In this document: positions 1 to 8,361 of the stretch, in pieces | Layout of the letters: every line of letters begins with the position of its first letter | Position numbering within the stretch: the stretch's first letter is position 1 | DNA from: UBA993 sp964436815 | GTDB taxonomy: Bacteria > Bacillota > Dethiobacteria > DTU022 | NCBI GenBank assembly: GCA_964436815.1 | Contig: CAYTER010000016.1 | Location: forward strand, 1 to 44,763 | Reading direction: 5' to 3' | Length of the DNA stretch: 44,763 nt | Made by a program: the position numbers and the translations under genes | Notes under the pieces: model-generated | Database searches by the model: none | Told to the model about the DNA's origin: nothing | What the model saw: only the letters and a program-made list of their open reading frames with translations

Positions 1-56
1 GCCTTTGCGGCGTTACATTCAATTATGGCTCCAGCCAATGCTTCAAAATCTGCCAC
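1..56 (-). CDS. Corrinoid (cobalamin-binding) protein, N-terminal fragment at window edge
   Basis: Only the first 18 codons are inside the window, read leftwards from a GTG at 54-56. Two purine-rich boxes precede it: GGAGG at 60-64 and AAAGGAG at 67-73, the latter with a 10-base spacing. The reading MADFEALAGAIIECNAAK matches the helical N-terminal start typical of MtaC/MtbC/MttC-type corrinoid proteins, which carry the methyl group between a substrate methyltransferase and a tetrahydrofolate methyltransferase. The gene lies 122 bases downstream of the BCCT transporter on the same strand, as expected for a betaine demethylation operon. The identification rests on 18 residues and on context; the B12-binding motif (DxHxxG) would be beyond the edge. 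Confidence 0.55.
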   Translation of the reverse strand, partial: MADFEALAGAIIECNAAK

Positions 57-106
57 TAACCTCCAACTCCTTTCTGATTTTTCTTGTTTTTATAAGGCTG
101 CATAAA

Positions 107-133
107 CCGCCGGATGCAGTACGCATCCGGCGG
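107..133 (-). terminator. Strong intercistronic hairpin after the BCCT gene
   Basis: An 11-bp perfect GC-rich stem (107-117 pairing with 123-133) with a 5-base loop lies between the BCCT stop and the next gene. On the minus strand no U-run follows immediately, so it may be an RNA-stability or partial-termination element rather than a clean intrinsic terminator. Confidence 0.5.
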
Positions 134-178
134 CTGATACCTTTGCAGTAAAGATAAAACGGTTACCTGAAGTAAAAA

Positions 179-1744
179 TTACTTGCCAGCTTGCATTTCT
201 TTCAGAACATCCTGGATCCGCTTTTTCTCCAGCGGAAGGGTTCCTTCGCGCAGTTCGACAAAAAGCGATTTAACCAGGCAGTAGATCATTAACAGCATGA
301 CAATCATAAAGGGGAACCCGCCGACGATCGAAGAGGTCTGCAGGGCGCTTAATCCGCCGGTGAAAAGCAGGATGGCGGCAATAAGGCCTTCCAGAGAACC
401 CCAGATGATCCGCAGCGGCAGGGGCGGGTTAGGATCTCCACCCGAGGTCAGCATACCGTTTACGTATGTTCCCGAGTCAGACGAGGTGATAAAGAATATC
501 GCCACTGAGAACATGGCTACAACGGTTAATAAACCGGACCAGGGCAGATTCTGCAGCAGGGCAAAGAAGCCCATTGCTGAATCAGCTGAAACCGCATCGC
601 CGATTCCACCGCCGCCGAAATGCTCCATCCAGAGGGCTGCGCCGCCAAAGACGGAGAACCAGACAACGCTGACTGCAACCGGAACGAGCATAACCCCAAC
701 GATAAAATTACGGATTGTCCGGCCTCTGGAAATACGGGCAATAAAGGTGCCGACAAAGGGTGCCCAGGCAATCCACCAGGCCCAGTAAAAGATAGTCCAG
801 GCTCCATACCAGCCGGCAGTGTTTTCGCCGGCAGCATCAAGCCCGAATGACATGTAGATGATGTTCTGCAGGTAGTCGCCGACCGAGTGGGTTAAGAGAT
901 TGAGAATAAAGAGGGTCGGCCCGACTATAAAGACCAGGAGCATTAATAAGCCGGCAACGATGATATTAATCTGGCTCAGCCACTTAATGCCTCGATCAAT
1001 ACCGGTAGCAGTGGAGACAACCGCTGCTGCGGTAACAACCACGACGATCGTCACCCAAACTGTCGGACCGGCAGGAATGCCAAAAAGGGTTTCCAGGCCG
1101 GCGGCAATCTGCATCGCCCCTAAACCGAGCGATGTCGCCAGGCCAAAAAGGGTGGCAAAAACGCCGAGTATATTAACCAGGGTCCCCCAGGGGCCTTCGA
1201 TCCCTTTGCGGCCCAAAATCGGTTCCAGGCAGGAACTGAGCAGCATCGGTAAACCCTTGCGGTAGGAGAAATAGGCCAGCGAACCGGCCACAACCGCGTA
1301 AATAGCCCAGGGGTGGAAGCCCCAGTGGAAGAAGGCGTAGCGCATTGCCACGTGAATAGTACCGGCTGTGCCGGCTTCACCAAGCGGCGGCCACATGTAG
1401 TGCCAGATCGGTTCTGAAACACCCCAGAAGAGCAGACCGATACCCATGCCGCAGCTAAAAAGCATGGCAAACCAGACTTCATTATTATAAGCCGGTTTTT
1501 CATCGTCCGCACCAAGTTTAATCTCACCGACAGGGCTGAGCAGTAAAAATACAATCATGAATAGAAAGATACTTGTGCCGAGGATGAAAGACCAGCCCCA
1601 GGACGTAACCATGTAGTTGAAAGCCGCGCTTGCTGCCGCCCCGAACGATTCAGGAGCCGCAACACCGAAAATAACGAAAATCAGCATAACAACAAGGGCA
1701 ATTAAAAATGTTGGCTTTGTGTAAATACTACCTCCGTTTTGCAA
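179..1744 (-). CDS. BCCT family betaine/carnitine/choline-type transporter
   Basis: This is a 521-residue secondary transporter with about 12 hydrophobic segments. It carries the glycine-rich GMGIG stretch near residue 100, followed by LLFWGVSEP, and the tryptophan-rich WAWWIAWAPFVGTFIARIS segment, both diagnostic of BCCT proteins. GMGIG is the form seen in ion-coupled glycine betaine carriers such as BetP/OpuD. The start chosen is TTG at 1742-1744, because AAGGAGG lies 8 bases upstream; the ATG at 1778-1780 has no such site and would place the ribosome site inside the gene. It follows the sigma-54 regulator on the same strand and has its own -24/-12 promoter at 1893-1907. A corrinoid gene follows, so the imported quaternary amine is probably a methyl donor rather than only an osmolyte. 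The exact substrate (glycine betaine, proline betaine, carnitine) is not readable from sequence. Confidence 0.93.
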   Translation of the reverse strand: MQNGGSIYTKPTFLIALVVMLIFVIFGVAAPESFGAAASAAFNYMVTSWGWSFILGTSIFLFMIVFLLLSPVGEIKLGADDEKPAYNNEVWFAMLFSCGMGIGLLFWGVSEPIWHYMWPPLGEAGTAGTIHVAMRYAFFHWGFHPWAIYAVVAGSLAYFSYRKGLPMLLSSCLEPILGRKGIEGPWGTLVNILGVFATLFGLATSLGLGAMQIAAGLETLFGIPAGPTVWVTIVVVVTAAAVVSTATGIDRGIKWLSQINIIVAGLLMLLVFIVGPTLFILNLLTHSVGDYLQNIIYMSFGLDAAGENTAGWYGAWTIFYWAWWIAWAPFVGTFIARISRGRTIRNFIVGVMLVPVAVSVVWFSVFGGAALWMEHFGGGGIGDAVSADSAMGFFALLQNLPWSGLLTVVAMFSVAIFFITSSDSGTYVNGMLTSGGDPNPPLPLRIIWGSLEGLIAAILLFTGGLSALQTSSIVGGFPFMIVMLLMIYCLVKSLFVELREGTLPLEKKRIQDVLKEMQAGK

Positions 1745-1892
1745 GCAGAAAACCTCCTTCTTATTTTTTAAAGCTACCAAGCACTAGTAATACCCATAGA
1801 TCACCCCTTTTAAAAGTCAGCTGACCTTATACACATTCCGGAGAAAATATTTAATGTGAGAGAATGCTTTGCGCGTTCTACCCTAATATAAA

Positions 1893-1907
1893 GCAATAGT
1901 TGTGCCA
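1893..1907 (-). promoter_or_regulatory. Sigma-54 (-24/-12) promoter of the BCCT gene
   Basis: On the minus strand the sequence reads TGGCAC-AACTA-TTGC, an exact match to the sigma-54 core TGGCAC-N5-TTGC, with GG and GC in the required spacing. The expected start of transcription is near 1881, giving a leader of about 137 bases before the TTG start at 1744. The gene directly upstream encodes a sigma-54 activator, which supports function. Confidence 0.85.
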
Positions 1908-1932
1908 TAACAGAACCAGCCTTGTTAAAACG

Positions 1933-1948
1933 AATAAACCCGTTTATT
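1933..1948. promoter_or_regulatory. Inverted repeat next to the sigma-54 promoter
   Basis: AATAAAC-CC-GTTTATT is a perfect 7-bp inverted repeat about 26 bases upstream of the -24 element. It could bind a repressor or bending protein; it is rather close for a classical enhancer. No factor can be named. Confidence 0.35.
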
Positions 1949-1991
1949 AGGGGAAAATAAAAAAACTCCCGGCAAATCAGGGGAGCATCAT

Positions 1992-2091
1992 TTCTCATTT
2001 TAAGAATTATTACTTGGCAAAATATTCTGAAGCACTATCATAAAAGGGTTTAATGCAAATTTCTCAATTTGATACAGCTTCTCATTTTAAG
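1992..2091. promoter_or_regulatory. Candidate enhancer (UAS) repeats for the sigma-54 activator
   Basis: A 13-bp direct repeat TTCTCATTTTAAG occurs at 1992-2004 and at 2079-2091, with a related TTCTCAATTT at 2061-2070. They lie about 115, 184 and 204 bases upstream of the predicted sigma-54 start, the usual range for enhancer sites. The last copy overlaps the stop codon of the regulator gene. Binding is inferred, not shown. Confidence 0.4.
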
Positions 2092-3877
2092 ATGCGTCTG
2101 CTTTAAGCTCTTTTAGCTTTCGGTAAAGCGTTGCGCGGCTGATGCCGAGAGCGGAGGCAGCTCTTTCCTTACCGTGGGTAGAGTGGCCATATTTGAGCAG
2201 GGCGGCTTTAATAGCCTTGCTCTCCAGGCTGTCCAGATCCTCTGCTTCTGCGGCATAGCTGCCGCTAAAATATTTGAGGATCTTTTCCGGCAGGCTGTTC
2301 CTGGTGATTCTGGAGTCAGCTTCAATGTTAACCGCATATTCGACCGCATTTTCCAGTTCACGCACATTGCCAGGCCAGGGGTAGGCCAGGAGCGCTTCCC
2401 TGGCATCTTCGCGAAAACCGACAATCCGCTTTTCAAGATGACCGGAATAATAATCGAGAAAATGGTGCATCAGCAATAAGATATCGTCTTTTCTCTCCCG
2501 CAGGACAGGCAGGGTGAAGGGGATAACGTTGATCCGGTAGTAGAGATCTTCCCTGAATTTGCCCTGGGTTATGAGCTCCTCAAGATCGCGGTTTGTGGCA
2601 GCAATAATGCGGACATCAATATCACGGAAAGATACCCCGCCGATCCGGGCGATCGATTTATTTTCGATGGCATTCAATAGCTTAACCTGAAAATCAAGCG
2701 GCATGTCACCGATTTCATCCAGAAAGATGGTTCCGCCGTGGGCCAGTTCAAATTTACCCGGTTTGCCTCCCTTGCGCGCCCCGGTAAAAGCGCCCTCTTC
2801 ATAACCGAAGAGTTCCGATTCCAATAAGGGCGCCGGAATGGCGGCGCAGCTGATCGCCACAAAAGGGTTTTCCCGCCGCGGGCTCTCCTCGTGAATAGCC
2901 CTGGCGAAAATACTTTTCCCGGTTCCCGTTTCACCCCTGATTAAAACCGTTGAATCAGTAGCAGCCACCAACTGCATCTTGGTCTTAATCTCATTAATCT
3001 CACTGCTGGTCCCCACAATCCCGGAAAATTTACACTTGGTGCTGGCTTTAAGAATCCGGTTGGCCAGTTCTTCAACTTCTTCTTTGCGTCTGAAAGAAAT
3101 AACGGCGCCGGATATGCGTTCTTCCTCATACATGAGCGTCACATTATAGTAAAGGTGCAGGTTCGTTCTTTCCGGTCCGTTATAGGTAAGCTCCCGGCTG
3201 TAGTACTGTTCGCTGTCGGAATCGTTATTGACAGCGAGGTTATCAAGATCAAAAGCGGGGAAAAGCGTGTCGATGCGATGGCCCTTTTTCAACTTTGGCT
3301 CCAGTCCGAGCAGTTCACCGGCAGCCTTATTGATATTGGTGATTTCACCCTTGAGATTGACGGCGATGATCCCTTCGCTGACCGAGTTGATCACATCTCT
3401 AAACTGGTTCATCAAGCTGGTGACTTTTGCTTCCATCTTCTTTTCATTGAAGGAAATGTAGATCATGTTGTTCAGCTTATTGAGAAAATCCTGCATTTTT
3501 TCATACTGGTTCAACAGCTTACGCCGGTGCTGTTCGGTCAGCGCCAAAAGTGAAATGGTGCCGATCTTTTCGCCATCAAAAGAGATGGGCTGCATCATAA
3601 AAGCAAGTACATCACACTGGTTAGCATCACGGCAGTCATTACAGCATACAGCGTGAGCAGTATTTTCAACAAAGATTGAGTCATCATCAGGCGAAGACAG
3701 AATGCGATTGGTCATGCACCCTTCATCGTAGATGGCTCCAACTTCTTTTTCAAAATAGCCGCTGCCGGCGATCACTTCGAGCTCCCGGCTGATTACGCCT
3801 ATTTCGATATCAACAACGCCGGCAAAGGCGCTGGTGACCTGCTGTAAAAAACCCTGGATACTTTTCAGTTCTTTCAA
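2087..3877 (-). CDS. Sigma-54-dependent enhancer-binding transcriptional activator (Cys-sensor, PAS, AAA+, Fis-HTH)
   Basis: This 596-residue activator has four parts. Residues 1-150 form a sensory region with a cysteine group (C54, C78, C79, C82, C88). A PAS domain covers about 155-265. The AAA+ domain covers about 285-510, with Walker A GETGTGKS at 315-322, the sigma-54-contacting GAFTGA loop at 362-367 and Walker B FLDEIGDMP near 385-393. A Fis-type helix-turn-helix (ERAASALGISRATLYRKLKE) is at the C-terminus. All motifs needed to open a sigma-54 promoter are intact. The start is a TTG with a GGGGGAACGG tract just upstream. The architecture resembles PrdR/GrdR-type regulators of Clostridia, where the N-terminus senses a metabolite; the cysteines suggest a metal or redox input (inference). 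The likely target is the adjacent BCCT-corrinoid operon. It lies 23 bases after the ProX-like gene, so the two are probably co-transcribed. Confidence 0.93.
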   Translation of the reverse strand: MKELKSIQGFLQQVTSAFAGVVDIEIGVISRELEVIAGSGYFEKEVGAIYDEGCMTNRILSSPDDDSIFVENTAHAVCCNDCRDANQCDVLAFMMQPISFDGEKIGTISLLALTEQHRRKLLNQYEKMQDFLNKLNNMIYISFNEKKMEAKVTSLMNQFRDVINSVSEGIIAVNLKGEITNINKAAGELLGLEPKLKKGHRIDTLFPAFDLDNLAVNNDSDSEQYYSRELTYNGPERTNLHLYYNVTLMYEEERISGAVISFRRKEEVEELANRILKASTKCKFSGIVGTSSEINEIKTKMQLVAATDSTVLIRGETGTGKSIFARAIHEESPRRENPFVAISCAAIPAPLLESELFGYEEGAFTGARKGGKPGKFELAHGGTIFLDEIGDMPLDFQVKLLNAIENKSIARIGGVSFRDIDVRIIAATNRDLEELITQGKFREDLYYRINVIPFTLPVLRERKDDILLLMHHFLDYYSGHLEKRIVGFREDAREALLAYPWPGNVRELENAVEYAVNIEADSRITRNSLPEKILKYFSGSYAAEAEDLDSLESKAIKAALLKYGHSTHGKERAASALGISRATLYRKLKELKADAS

Positions 3878-3900
3878 ATACCGTTCCCCCGCAGAAAGAC

Positions 3901-4389
3901 TCAGACTTTGATAACCTCGTTGCCACAGTGGTTCAGAAATTTTTCAAAGTCGCTGTAACTCAATGTTACTGTTGCCGTATTGACATTAGGATGGAAATTA
4001 ACCAAAGCTGATTTGGCCAAATCACGGTCAATCACGACGGTCACAGCTCTTTGCCGGTCATTGATCAGGCCGAATGGCGATACAGCCCCGGTCTCCAGGC
4101 CAAGGTGCTCCATCAAACGGCGCTCGGAAGCAAAGCTGAGTTTACCGCAAGCCAGCTTCATGGAAAGCCCGGCCAGATCAGCAGTCTTTGAATCCTCTAA
4201 AACTACCAGGTAGTGCTGTGTGCCCTTGTTGTTTCTTAAAAAAAGATTCTTGGCGTGAGCTCCTTCAATGCCCTGCCAGTACTGCTTGGCTTCATCAACC
4301 GTGTATACTGGCGGGTGCTCATGCCTGGTATAGCTGATCTGCAGCTGCTCAAATAGATCGTAGAGTTTTTGTTCATTTTCAGTAATCAA
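3901..4389 (-). CDS. ProX/YbaK-family prolyl-tRNA editing deacylase (PrdX-like)
   Basis: This 162-residue single-domain protein is of the YbaK/ProX aminoacyl-tRNA deacylase family. Recognisable parts are the N-terminal YxxxxHPPVYTVDEA segment, the lysine in HAKNLFLRN, and the C-terminal VSPFGLINDRQRAVTVVIDRDL, all conserved in ProX-ala/PrdX proteins, which hydrolyse mis-charged Ala-tRNA(Pro). It starts at TTG (4387-4389) after AAAGGAG with 9-base spacing. It is followed after 23 bases by the sigma-54 activator. PrdX next to a sigma-54 regulator is a known arrangement in Clostridia that ferment proline, so the pairing hints at a proline-related signal, but no proline reductase genes are in the window. 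Confidence 0.87.
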   Translation of the reverse strand: MITENEQKLYDLFEQLQISYTRHEHPPVYTVDEAKQYWQGIEGAHAKNLFLRNNKGTQHYLVVLEDSKTADLAGLSMKLACGKLSFASERRLMEHLGLETGAVSPFGLINDRQRAVTVVIDRDLAKSALVNFHPNVNTATVTLSYSDFEKFLNHCGNEVIKV

Positions 4390-4440
4390 TTGTCTGATCT
4401 CCTTTCACTGTCATAGTTAGACTACCAACACTCACCGGGT

Positions 4441-5772
4441 TCAGTCAAGCAAGAGCTCCTTTAAGCCGAAGGGGCCCCAGCCAAAAAACCAGTAGCCTTT
4501 TTGCGGCGGTTTGCCCGAAGACTGAATGACAGCCCGGCCGTGACGGCGATCCCACAGCCAGCCTCCGCTGAATAGTTCACCGGTAGGGCTGACCTGGTTT
4601 CCATAACCATGTCGTTTGCCCTTGCGCCAACGTCCGCTATAATAGGCGCCGGTTGCCCAGGTACGCTTACCCCAGCCCTGAAAGATTCCGGCAACCTGCT
4701 CCCCTTCGTAACTGCCCAGCGGGACAAAGGTGATCCGGGCAAATCCGGATAGAAAGCCGGCTTCCCACTCGCCCTCGATTACTGTGCCATCAGGCCTCTC
4801 CAGGCGGCCAATTCCCTGTGGAAGCCCGCGCAAAAGACCACCAGAGTATGTTGATCCGTCTGCCGGATAAAAACTGCCGCCGGCTGTTTCACCATTAATG
4901 AATATTCCTTCAAACCGGGACCCGTCAGTGAAGGTTAACTCACCCTCACCATGCGGCCGGTTGCTGCTGATATCTCCTTTATAACGCGAACCATCCGGAT
5001 AGCTGATTTGGCCCGGACCAGCCACCTGACCGTCTTTAAAATTGGCGCTCAGGACACTGCCGTCTTCAGCCTGGATCCTGCCGGCGCCGTTCGGCAGACC
5101 GCTGATCAGCGGACCGCTGTATTTTGATCCATCATTAAAAATAAATAAACCCCTGGCCGGGAATTTCCCGGCTGAAAATTCCCCTTCGAATCGTGAGCCG
5201 TCGGGGAAATAATAGGCGCCTTTACCGTCCATCTTATTTTCAGCCCACTGGCCGCTATATTTTCTGCCGTCCGGCCAGGTCAGGGTCCCCTCACCCTGCC
5301 GTTGATCATCTTCCCAACTGCCGTTGTAGGTGCGGCCGTCAGGCCAACTCATAAAACCCTGACCACTGCGGTATGATTTTTTCCAGGAACCTTTATAGAG
5401 ACGACCGTCCGGCCAGTGATAGATACCCCGTCCGTCGTATAAACCATATTTAAAGTACCCTTCGTATTTTTCCCCGCCGGGCCAGATATAGGTGCCCAGG
5501 CCGTGCATCTGATCTTCACGCCAGGAACCGGTGTATTTGCGCCCGTCAGCAAAATAATAGGTGCCCTGCCCGTGCATCAGATCCTCTCTCCAGCCGCCTT
5601 CGTACTTATCACCGTTTGTCCAGATAAAAACACCCTGCCCATGAAACATGCCATTTTCCCAGCCACCACTGTAGCGGCTGCCATCAGGCCAGACAACTGT
5701 GCCCTTACCATGTGGTTTTTTCCGGCGGGTTTCTCCCCGGTATTCTCCGTCTCCGGCAATTTTCATAATCAT
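4441..5772 (-). CDS. MORN-repeat protein (about 18 repeats)
   Basis: The 443-residue protein is almost entirely MORN repeats with a 22-23 residue period, each of the form YxGxW... followed by HGxG and then (W)PDG. I count 18 units starting at residue 11. Units 1-9 and 17-18 are closest to consensus, while units 10-16 are degenerate, with hydrophobic replacements of the Tyr and Gly positions. There is no signal peptide or membrane segment, so a cytoplasmic or membrane-surface location is likely. MORN proteins form elongated beta-ribbons used as scaffolds or lipid-binding surfaces; bacterial members are mostly uncharacterised. The ATG at 5772 has AAAGG 5 bases upstream. It sits between ProX and TatC with no obvious functional link. 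A -10-like TAGAAT lies in the upstream region, so it may have its own promoter. Confidence 0.88.
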   Translation of the reverse strand: MIMKIAGDGEYRGETRRKKPHGKGTVVWPDGSRYSGGWENGMFHGQGVFIWTNGDKYEGGWREDLMHGQGTYYFADGRKYTGSWREDQMHGLGTYIWPGGEKYEGYFKYGLYDGRGIYHWPDGRLYKGSWKKSYRSGQGFMSWPDGRTYNGSWEDDQRQGEGTLTWPDGRKYSGQWAENKMDGKGAYYFPDGSRFEGEFSAGKFPARGLFIFNDGSKYSGPLISGLPNGAGRIQAEDGSVLSANFKDGQVAGPGQISYPDGSRYKGDISSNRPHGEGELTFTDGSRFEGIFINGETAGGSFYPADGSTYSGGLLRGLPQGIGRLERPDGTVIEGEWEAGFLSGFARITFVPLGSYEGEQVAGIFQGWGKRTWATGAYYSGRWRKGKRHGYGNQVSPTGELFSGGWLWDRRHGRAVIQSSGKPPQKGYWFFGWGPFGLKELLLD

Positions 5773-5899
5773 TTCAGCCTTTCAGCAAGTAAAGTAAAAA
5801 CAAATTCTACAACAAAAAGAGTAATCCCTGCAGCATTGGATTTCGAAGCATCAATCACCGGCAGGGTCAAAACCCGGGCTTCTTAGATGGCGAACCAGT

Positions 5900-6661
5900 T
5901 TAACCGGCGTTTTGATCATTTTCCAGAACAGGTTTCTTTTTGCGCCAGGCAAGATAAACCATGAAAATACCCAGCTCATAAAGGAGCAGTAAAGGGATGG
6001 CCATTAAAACCTGGGAAAAGACATCAGGCGGGGTAAGGATTGCAGAAAAAATAACAATGATCAGCAAGGCATATTTTCTGTTTTGCCTTAAAAAAGTAGT
6101 ATTGACAATACCGATACTGCCCAGAAACCAGAAAACCACCGGCAGCTGAAAAACAAGGCCGAAAGAAAAAAGAAAAGTGGTTGTAAATGACAGATAACGG
6201 GCAAAGCTGAAATTTGGCACCAGGTCGGCGGAAGCAAAGCCGATGAAAAAGTTCAGGGCAAAAGGAAGAGCAACAAAATAGGCAAATGAAAACCCTAACA
6301 AAAAGAGGATGTACATGGTCAGGGCCAAAAAGATAGCAGCGCGTTTTGCCATGCCGGCAGCGGCGGTAATCAGGGCAACCAGCTGGTATAAAATGATTGG
6401 CAGGGTAACCGTTGCGCTGGTAATGAAAGCCAGCTTCAGGTTAGCCATTAAAGCTTCTGAAGGCGTAAGAAAAATAAGCTGAAGATCAATATCCCGGGCT
6501 GCGATGCCTAAAAACCCCTGCTGACCGGGTAAAAGCAGCAGATGCCTGACCTGATCGCTGAAGGTAAAACTGACGATGGCAAAAACAAAAACCAGCACGG
6601 TTATGATAATGAGGCGCTTACGCAGCTCCTCAAAAAAACTGATCAACCTGTCTCTATCCAT
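5900..6661 (-). CDS. tatC: Sec-independent (twin-arginine) protein translocase TatC
   Basis: This 253-residue, six-helix membrane protein has the TatC signature near its start (FFEELRKRL), which binds the twin-arginine signal. It also has the conserved loop SEALMANLKLAF and the late segment FSAILTPPDVFSQVLMAIPLLLLYELG. TatC recruits folded substrates with twin-arginine signals to the Tat pore. No TatA/TatB gene lies next to it, so the partner must be elsewhere. The first ATG is kept although GGAGG is about 16 bases away, longer than usual. It follows the TPR-like membrane protein by 59 bases on the same strand. Confidence 0.93.
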   Translation of the reverse strand: MDRDRLISFFEELRKRLIIITVLVFVFAIVSFTFSDQVRHLLLLPGQQGFLGIAARDIDLQLIFLTPSEALMANLKLAFITSATVTLPIILYQLVALITAAAGMAKRAAIFLALTMYILFLLGFSFAYFVALPFALNFFIGFASADLVPNFSFARYLSFTTTFLFSFGLVFQLPVVFWFLGSIGIVNTTFLRQNRKYALLIIVIFSAILTPPDVFSQVLMAIPLLLLYELGIFMVYLAWRKKKPVLENDQNAG

Positions 6662-6720
6662 AGGCAGCTAAACCATAACCTCCGGTTGGCAGCAGCAGAA
6701 TAAACGGGCGGCACAGACTA

Positions 6721-7569
6721 TTAATCGGCCTCTTCTTCCGGCTGGACGGTCCCGGGTATTTCTTCACCAGCCTGCTCAGCCGGACGCAAATAATCCCTGT
6801 AGCCGAGGGCATCCTGGTAAAGACTGCTTTCTTCATCTTCCTGCTCTAAAATCAAGGCCAGCAGCTCTTCTGCTGCTTCGCGTTCACCTAAATATTCGCC
6901 AAGCAGGACTGCATAATAAAACTGATCCTGACTGTTCAGCGGCCCGGCTTCAAGGCGTTCTTCAAAATAGGTTTTGAGCCATTCGATCTCGTTTGCCGCA
7001 GTTTCGCCAATCGCCGGTTTGCTTTCGCCAACCGATCTTAACAACCCGACCAGTGAAAGATGGTATAGCGGATCGGGTTTGCTATGGAGCTGTCCGAGCA
7101 GCAGATCGATCTGTTCGACCGCCGGATCGTCCTGATCCTGGCTCAGGTAGAAATTAATCAGCTCGAGGCGGTACTGGAGTTTATCGGGCTCAAGCTCGAC
7201 CAGCGAGCGGTAAGTATTGGCCAGCCGGTCTTCTGCCTCGTTCAGTTTGTCCTGATCATCAAAAAACATCTGCCGGATATAAACCAGGTATTGATAATTT
7301 TCAGCCAGCTGAAGGAGCACAGCTTCAGTCGGTTCATTCTCTTCTAAATAAGCTTCAAGACTATCCACCTGCTGCTGGTAATAAGCAAGATAATCATCAG
7401 GCTGCAGTTCCGCCTGCTGGCCCGGCTGGACAACCTGATCCTGCCTTAAAGCCTGGCCAATGTAGACACCAGCCAGAGAAACTATTAACGCAAAAGCTAA
7501 AATACCTGCTATTATAGCGGCCCAGCGTTGCTTTTTTAAATCCCTGGCCCTCGGTTTGCTTTTCGCCAA
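6721..7569 (-). CDS. Membrane-anchored helical-repeat (TPR-like) protein of unknown function
   Basis: A 282-residue protein with a basic N-terminus (KSKPRARDLKKQR) and one membrane helix at about 17-38, followed by an acidic all-helical extracytoplasmic domain of TPR-like repeats (units with ...LxxLAExYxxL... spacing at about 85-245) and a Glu/Asp-rich tail. The TTG start has GGAGG 8 bases upstream; the overlapping ATG is out of frame. The topology suggests a type II anchored scaffold on the outer face. It sits between the zinc-ribbon protein and TatC in one direction, so it may belong to an envelope operon. No enzymatic motif is visible and I do not recognise a named family. Confidence 0.7.
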   Translation of the reverse strand: MAKSKPRARDLKKQRWAAIIAGILAFALIVSLAGVYIGQALRQDQVVQPGQQAELQPDDYLAYYQQQVDSLEAYLEENEPTEAVLLQLAENYQYLVYIRQMFFDDQDKLNEAEDRLANTYRSLVELEPDKLQYRLELINFYLSQDQDDPAVEQIDLLLGQLHSKPDPLYHLSLVGLLRSVGESKPAIGETAANEIEWLKTYFEERLEAGPLNSQDQFYYAVLLGEYLGEREAAEELLALILEQEDEESSLYQDALGYRDYLRPAEQAGEEIPGTVQPEEEAD

Positions 7570-7620
7570 AACGCATACCTCCGGATCTTGTTAACTTCAT
7601 ATCAGGCGGGCTTAAATGAT

Positions 7621-8334
7621 TTAATCGTCGATTAAAACCAGTAAACGCCCGCAATTTTCACAATACACCAAAGCCTCGGGATTGTAAAGGTGACCGCGTA
7701 GCGCTCCGGAGATGAAAACCCGGCAACCGCCGCAAATATCATTGTCGACGCGCGCCAAGGGTCGCCCCTGGTGTTTCTCAGCTAGGATCCGATATTTTTC
7801 CAGCATTTTACTGTCGATTTCTGCAGCTTTTTCTGCCCGTTGGGTTTGCAGTTCTGCCAACCTGCTTTTTAAGAACTCCAGCTCCGCCCCGAGTTTAACT
7901 TCGGTTTCCTTTAAGGCTTTTTCATCTCCGTCAAACTGTTCGTTCAAGCTGTGCAACTCAAGCTCCTGCTCCTCGATCGACTCGAGCAAGGCGATGATCT
8001 GGTCTTCGTATTTTCTGCGATCTGCATCAAGCAGGTCAAGTTTGCGCTGCATCTGCTCCAGCTCTTTGACACTGCCGATTTTTCCGCCGTACATGTTTTC
8101 ATAGAGCTCTTTACGATCATCAATCGCCTTCTGGGTTTTCATCTCCAACTCACGCATCTTTTTCTGGTCGGCCTTAAGACCGGCTTCGCCTGTATCTCTC
8201 TTCGCCTTCAGTTCATTTAAAGCGGCAGTTTTCTCTTCCACCCCGCTTTTTACCGGCGCATTCTCAATATCGTTTTCAATCCCCTGAATCGAAAGATCAA
8301 TTTCCTGCAGGTTCCAGAGCAGCTTTAACTGCAT
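7621..8334 (-). CDS. Coiled-coil zinc-ribbon protein (DUF164/CT398-like)
   Basis: The 237-residue protein has a long coiled coil (about residues 8-180, rich in Glu, Lys, Leu and Gln heptads) and a C-terminal zinc ribbon with two CxxC knuckles (DICGGCRVFIS ... VYCENCGRLL). This is the layout of the conserved C4-type zinc-ribbon family (DUF164), found widely in bacteria and linked in Chlamydia and Helicobacter relatives to nucleic-acid or flagellar/secretion factors. The role here is unknown. The ATG has GGGAGG upstream. An intrinsic terminator precedes it, so transcription probably restarts between 8335 and 8366. Confidence 0.85.
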   Translation of the reverse strand: MQLKLLWNLQEIDLSIQGIENDIENAPVKSGVEEKTAALNELKAKRDTGEAGLKADQKKMRELEMKTQKAIDDRKELYENMYGGKIGSVKELEQMQRKLDLLDADRRKYEDQIIALLESIEEQELELHSLNEQFDGDEKALKETEVKLGAELEFLKSRLAELQTQRAEKAAEIDSKMLEKYRILAEKHQGRPLARVDNDICGGCRVFISGALRGHLYNPEALVYCENCGRLLVLIDD

Positions 8335-8361
8335 CGTTGATTTAACCTCCCTGTACCAAAA

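Noticed and set aside
1810..1998. Open frame of 62 codons upstream of the BCCT gene
   Set aside because: It runs across the sigma-54 promoter and has no ribosome site or recognisable sequence.
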